Of a stretch of 15,664 bases of DNA, positions 13,498-15,664 are shown in pieces. Numbering within the stretch: the stretch's first letter is position 1; the number at the start of each line of letters is the position of its first letter. A model generated the notes under the pieces. The model had not been told where the DNA came from. It saw only the letters and a list, made by a program, of their open reading frames with translations, and searched no databases. The stretch is from Natronohydrobacter sp. (lineage in GTDB: Bacteria > Pseudomonadota > Alphaproteobacteria > Rhodobacterales > Rhodobacteraceae), in NCBI GenBank assembly GCA_007116445.1, contig SKIM01000126.1, forward strand, positions 1 to 15,664. Direction: 5' to 3'. The position numbers were made by a program, and so were the translations under genes.

Positions 13498-14639
13498 CCG
13501 CGCGCCGCCAGCATCTGCCGCGCCACGATCAGGCGCATGATCTCGTTTGTGCCCTCAAGGATCTGATGCACGCGCAGATCCCGCACCAGCTTCTCGATCC
13601 CGTAATCGGCCAGATAGCCGTAGCCCCCATGCAGTTGCAGGCATTGATCTGCGACACGGCTGCCTGCTTCGGTCACGAATTTCTTGGCCATGGCACAGTA
13701 TTTGGTGGCATCCGGCGCGCCGTGATCAAGCTTCCAGGCCGCCTGGCGCAGCAGGATGCGGGCGGCTTGCAATTCAATCTCCATATCGGCCAGACGGAAT
13801 TGCAGCGCCTGAAACTGGTCGAGCGTCTGCCCGAAGGCCCGGCGCTCGCCCATATAGGCCAGCGTCGCATCGAGTGCCGCCTGCGCGCCGCCCAGCGAAC
13901 AGGCCGCGATATTGAGCCGCCCCCCGTCAAGCCCCGCCATCGCGTAGCGAAACCCCTGACCTTCTTCGCCCAGCAGCGCCTCTGCCCCGACCCTGCAGGC
14001 ATCGAACTGCACCTGTCGCGTGGGTTGCGAACGCCAGCCCATCTTGTCTTCCAGCCCCCCGAAACTCAGTCCCGGCGCGCCATCCATCACGACCAGCGCG
14101 GAAATGCCTTTGGGCCCGGCATCGCCCGTCCGGGCCATGACGATATAGCCGTCCGAATACCCCCCGCCCGAAATGAACGCCTTGGTCCCGTCCAGCACAT
14201 AGCCTTCATTGTCGCGCGCGGCCCGTGTCCTGAGCGCCGCCGCATCCGAGCCTGAGCCGGGTTCGGTCAGGCAATAGGACATGAAACAGTCCAGTCCCAC
14301 GACCTTGGGCAGCAACTCGGCGCGCATCTGATCAGAGCCGAATTTGTCGATCATCGCCGCGCACATGTTGTGGATCGATAGAAAGGCCGCGACCGAAGGG
14401 CAGGCCATCGAGAGCGCTTCAAAAATCAGCGTCGCATCGAGCCGCGACAGCCCTGCCCCGCCTGAATCTTCGCGCACATAAAGCCCGCCGAAACCCAGCT
14501 CGGCGAATTGCGCCCAGAGCGCTTTCGGGATCGTGCCCTGCGCTTCCCAGTCGCGGGCATGGGGCGCGATATGCTCTGCGCCGAAATCGCGCGCCATATC
14601 GAAAATCGCGGTTTGCTCTTCGCTCAGTGAAAACTCCAT
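13494..14639 (-). CDS. Acyl-CoA dehydrogenase, probably isobutyryl-CoA dehydrogenase
   Basis: FAD enzyme oxidising isobutyryl-CoA to methacrylyl-CoA and passing electrons to ETF. The 381-aa protein has the N-terminal helical domain, the FAD/substrate motif CLTEPGSGSDAAAL (123-136), the helix LHGGYGYLADYGIEKLVRD (336-354), and the catalytic base E362 in ILEGTNEIMR. Length is normal. The ATG at 14639 is preceded by GGGAGGAG 3 nt away; the longer frame starting at 14681 has no ribosome site and would run over the putative promoter. It is the first gene of a coupled triplet with the hydrolase and mmsB, which makes the isobutyryl-CoA (ACAD8-like) assignment more likely than short/branched or butyryl-CoA dehydrogenase. 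Confidence 0.9.
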   Translation of the reverse strand: MEFSLSEEQTAIFDMARDFGAEHIAPHARDWEAQGTIPKALWAQFAELGFGGLYVREDSGGAGLSRLDATLIFEALSMACPSVAAFLSIHNMCAAMIDKFGSDQMRAELLPKVVGLDCFMSYCLTEPGSGSDAAALRTRAARDNEGYVLDGTKAFISGGGYSDGYIVMARTGDAGPKGISALVVMDGAPGLSFGGLEDKMGWRSQPTRQVQFDACRVGAEALLGEEGQGFRYAMAGLDGGRLNIAACSLGGAQAALDATLAYMGERRAFGQTLDQFQALQFRLADMEIELQAARILLRQAAWKLDHGAPDATKYCAMAKKFVTEAGSRVADQCLQLHGGYGYLADYGIEKLVRDLRVHQILEGTNEIMRLIVARQMLAARG

Positions 14640-14684
14640 CTGCTCCTCCCATACCCGCTGCGCGTCTTCGCTATGTCGCAACTG

Positions 14685-14701
14685 TTACAACAATTTTGCA
14701 A
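14685..14701. promoter_or_regulatory. Imperfect palindrome upstream of the valine-degradation operon
   Basis: TTACAA-N5-TTGCAA (17 bp, one mismatch between arms) sits 46 nt upstream of the isobutyryl-CoA dehydrogenase ATG, in the most AT-rich part of the divergent gap shared with the alternative oxidase gene. Spacing and symmetry fit an operator for a dimeric regulator acting on one or both genes; the regulator is unknown. Confidence 0.4.
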
Positions 14702-14803
14702 TCCTCGCGCCGCCCGTCCGGGCGACTGGGGCCTTCTGCCGCAGCAGGCTTGCGCGGACCTGCACCGCGCCCATCTGGATGGCACAACAGAATGGAGACT
14801 GTC

Positions 14804-15448
14804 ATGTTTGATTTCAAAGATGATGATCGCGACGCGCTGACGCGGCATCATGCCCCGCAGAATTTTTCGGATCGCGTAGCACTTCGGATGGTCAAGCTGA
14901 TGCGCGTCTTTGCCGATGCGTTCTTCGCCAAGCGCTATGGCCATCGCGCCGTCGTGCTGGAAACTGTCGCGGCGGTCCCCGGCATGGTCGGCGGCATGTT
15001 GCAGCATCTCAAGGCGCTGCGGCGCATCCGCGATGATGAGGGTTGGATCCGCGAACTTCTGGACGAGGCCGAAAACGAGCGCATGCATCTGATGGCCTTC
15101 ATCAAGATCGCGCAGCCCAGTCTGCTGGAGCGCGGATTGATCCTGCTGGGACAAGGGGTGTTCTTCAATCTCTATTTCCTGCTCTATCTGATCGCGCCCA
15201 AGACCGCGCATCGGGTGGTCGGCTATCTCGAAGAAGAAGCTGTGATCAGCTACACGCAATACCTTGACCAGATTGATGCGGGCCATGTCGAGAATGTGCC
15301 CGCCCCGCAAATGGCCATCGACTACTGGAACCTGCCACCCGATGCGCGACTGCGAGAGCTGGTCATCGCTGTGCGCGCCGATGAGGCCGGGCACCGCGAC
15401 AAGAATCACGACTATGCCAATGATATCGCCGCAGGTCGCCGCGACTGA
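14804..15448 (+). CDS. aox: Alternative oxidase (cyanide-insensitive ubiquinol oxidase)
   Basis: Di-iron monotopic membrane enzyme that oxidises ubiquinol and reduces O2 to water without pumping protons. The 214-aa product carries all four diagnostic ligand motifs in order: LET (E53), NERMH (E92, H95), LEEEA (143-145) and RADEAGH (E194, H197). A hydrophobic stretch (112-131) forms the membrane-binding helix. It is about the size of other bacterial enzymes and lacks the N-terminal extension and regulatory cysteine of plant AOX. The ATG at 14804 has GGAG 6 nt upstream. It is on the opposite strand to its neighbours, placed between mmsA and the isobutyryl-CoA dehydrogenase operon, and has its own strong terminator. 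No FNR-type box was seen in its upstream gap. Confidence 0.96.
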   Translation: MFDFKDDDRDALTRHHAPQNFSDRVALRMVKLMRVFADAFFAKRYGHRAVVLETVAAVPGMVGGMLQHLKALRRIRDDEGWIRELLDEAENERMHLMAFIKIAQPSLLERGLILLGQGVFFNLYFLLYLIAPKTAHRVVGYLEEEAVISYTQYLDQIDAGHVENVPAPQMAIDYWNLPPDARLRELVIAVRADEAGHRDKNHDYANDIAAGRRD

Positions 15449-15484
15449 TCTTTCATTCTTGCCCAAATATCCTGCGGGGGTGAA

Positions 15485-15529
15485 TTGGCGCTTCAGCGCC
15501 AAGAGGGGGCCGCACAGGCCCCCTTTTTT
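15485..15529 (+). terminator. Intrinsic terminator of the alternative oxidase gene, with a preceding hairpin
   Basis: A 7-bp stem GGGGGCC/GGCCCCC (15505-15511 with 15517-15523, 5-nt loop) is followed by six T residues (15524-15529), a textbook intrinsic terminator on the plus strand. Just upstream is a second perfect 7-bp stem, TTGGCGC/GCGCCAA (15485-15491 with 15496-15502). It separates the oxidase gene from convergent mmsA. Confidence 0.88.
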
Positions 15530-15532
15530 CGC

Positions 15533-15664
15533 TCAGTCCATGGCCTTGAAGTTGAAGGCCGCGCCTTCCTTGATCCCCGAGGGCCAGCGCGACGTCACGG
15601 TTTTGGTGCGCGTGTAGAAACGGAACGCGTCCGGCCCGTGCTGGTTGAGGTCACCAAAGCCCGA
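15533..15664 (-). CDS. mmsA: Methylmalonate-semialdehyde dehydrogenase (acylating), C-terminal end (cut by window edge)
   Basis: CoA-dependent oxidation of methylmalonate semialdehyde to propionyl-CoA, the last step of the distal valine pathway. Only the last 43 residues are visible. They begin GFGDLNQHGPDAFRFYTRTK and end SRWPSGIKEG...FNFKAMD, a stretch highly characteristic of MmsA. The TGA is at 15533-15535. The gene converges on the alternative oxidase across 84 nt. It works directly after mmsB in the pathway although the oxidase gene separates it from that operon. The remaining ~455 residues lie outside the window. Confidence 0.92.
   Translation of the reverse strand, partial: SGFGDLNQHGPDAFRFYTRTKTVTSRWPSGIKEGAAFNFKAMD

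Noticed and set aside
12451..13566. 371-codon plus-strand frame across the hydrolase gene
   Set aside because: Antisense shadow of the 3-hydroxyisobutyryl-CoA hydrolase; low-complexity Arg/Ala-rich translation.

Overview
The window looks like chromosomal DNA of a GC-rich alphaproteobacterium, most likely from the Rhodobacteraceae/Roseobacteraceae. The reasons are the GC-rich third positions, the gene families (argG, short-type ilvA, a receiver-PP2C regulator, the valine-degradation operon with mmsA), and a compound hairpin of a kind I associate with that group. No insertion sequence, phage module, CRISPR array, tRNA or rRNA was seen.

Layout. (1) 1-1856: the start of gpmI (runs off the left edge) and complete argG, both on the minus strand. 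(2) 1990-3656, plus strand: a hotdog-fold thioesterase overlapping ilvA by 4 nt. (3) 3673-5866: a small Hpt phosphotransfer protein divergent from a large receiver-PAS-PP2C phosphatase, a likely phosphorelay / partner-switching input. (4) 5867-6368: about 500 nt with no convincing gene. (5) 6369-11261, all minus strand: a 64-aa protein, a DUF2493 (SLOG) protein, a HisE/MazG-like pyrophosphohydrolase, two consecutive incomplete MgtE Mg2+ channel genes, MgtC, and a CDF metal exporter. The first four genes are closely spaced. (6) 11262-11578: a 317-nt non-coding stretch with a terminator for mmsB. (7) 11579-15664: valine catabolism on the minus strand (isobutyryl-CoA dehydrogenase, 3-hydroxyisobutyryl-CoA hydrolase, mmsB, joined by two ATGA overlaps, plus the 3' end of mmsA). 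A cyanide-insensitive alternative oxidase lies between mmsA and the other three on the opposite strand.

How the genes work together. Isobutyryl-CoA dehydrogenase passes electrons through ETF to ubiquinone, and the neighbouring alternative oxidase can re-oxidise ubiquinol. The hydrolase, MmsB and MmsA then carry the carbon to propionyl-CoA. The 6.4-10.1 kb stretch is a divalent-metal transport block.

The most unusual point is the mgtE pair. The two ORFs share one reading frame, separated only by a TGA that stands where transmembrane helix 4 has a glycine in characterised MgtE. The upstream product lacks TM4-TM5 and most of CBS1. The downstream one lacks the N domain and about 20 residues between TM2 and TM3. 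Every apparent deletion keeps the frame. The second point of interest is the small protein / DUF2493 / HisE-like group, a possible nucleotide-processing module read into the Mg2+ transporter genes.
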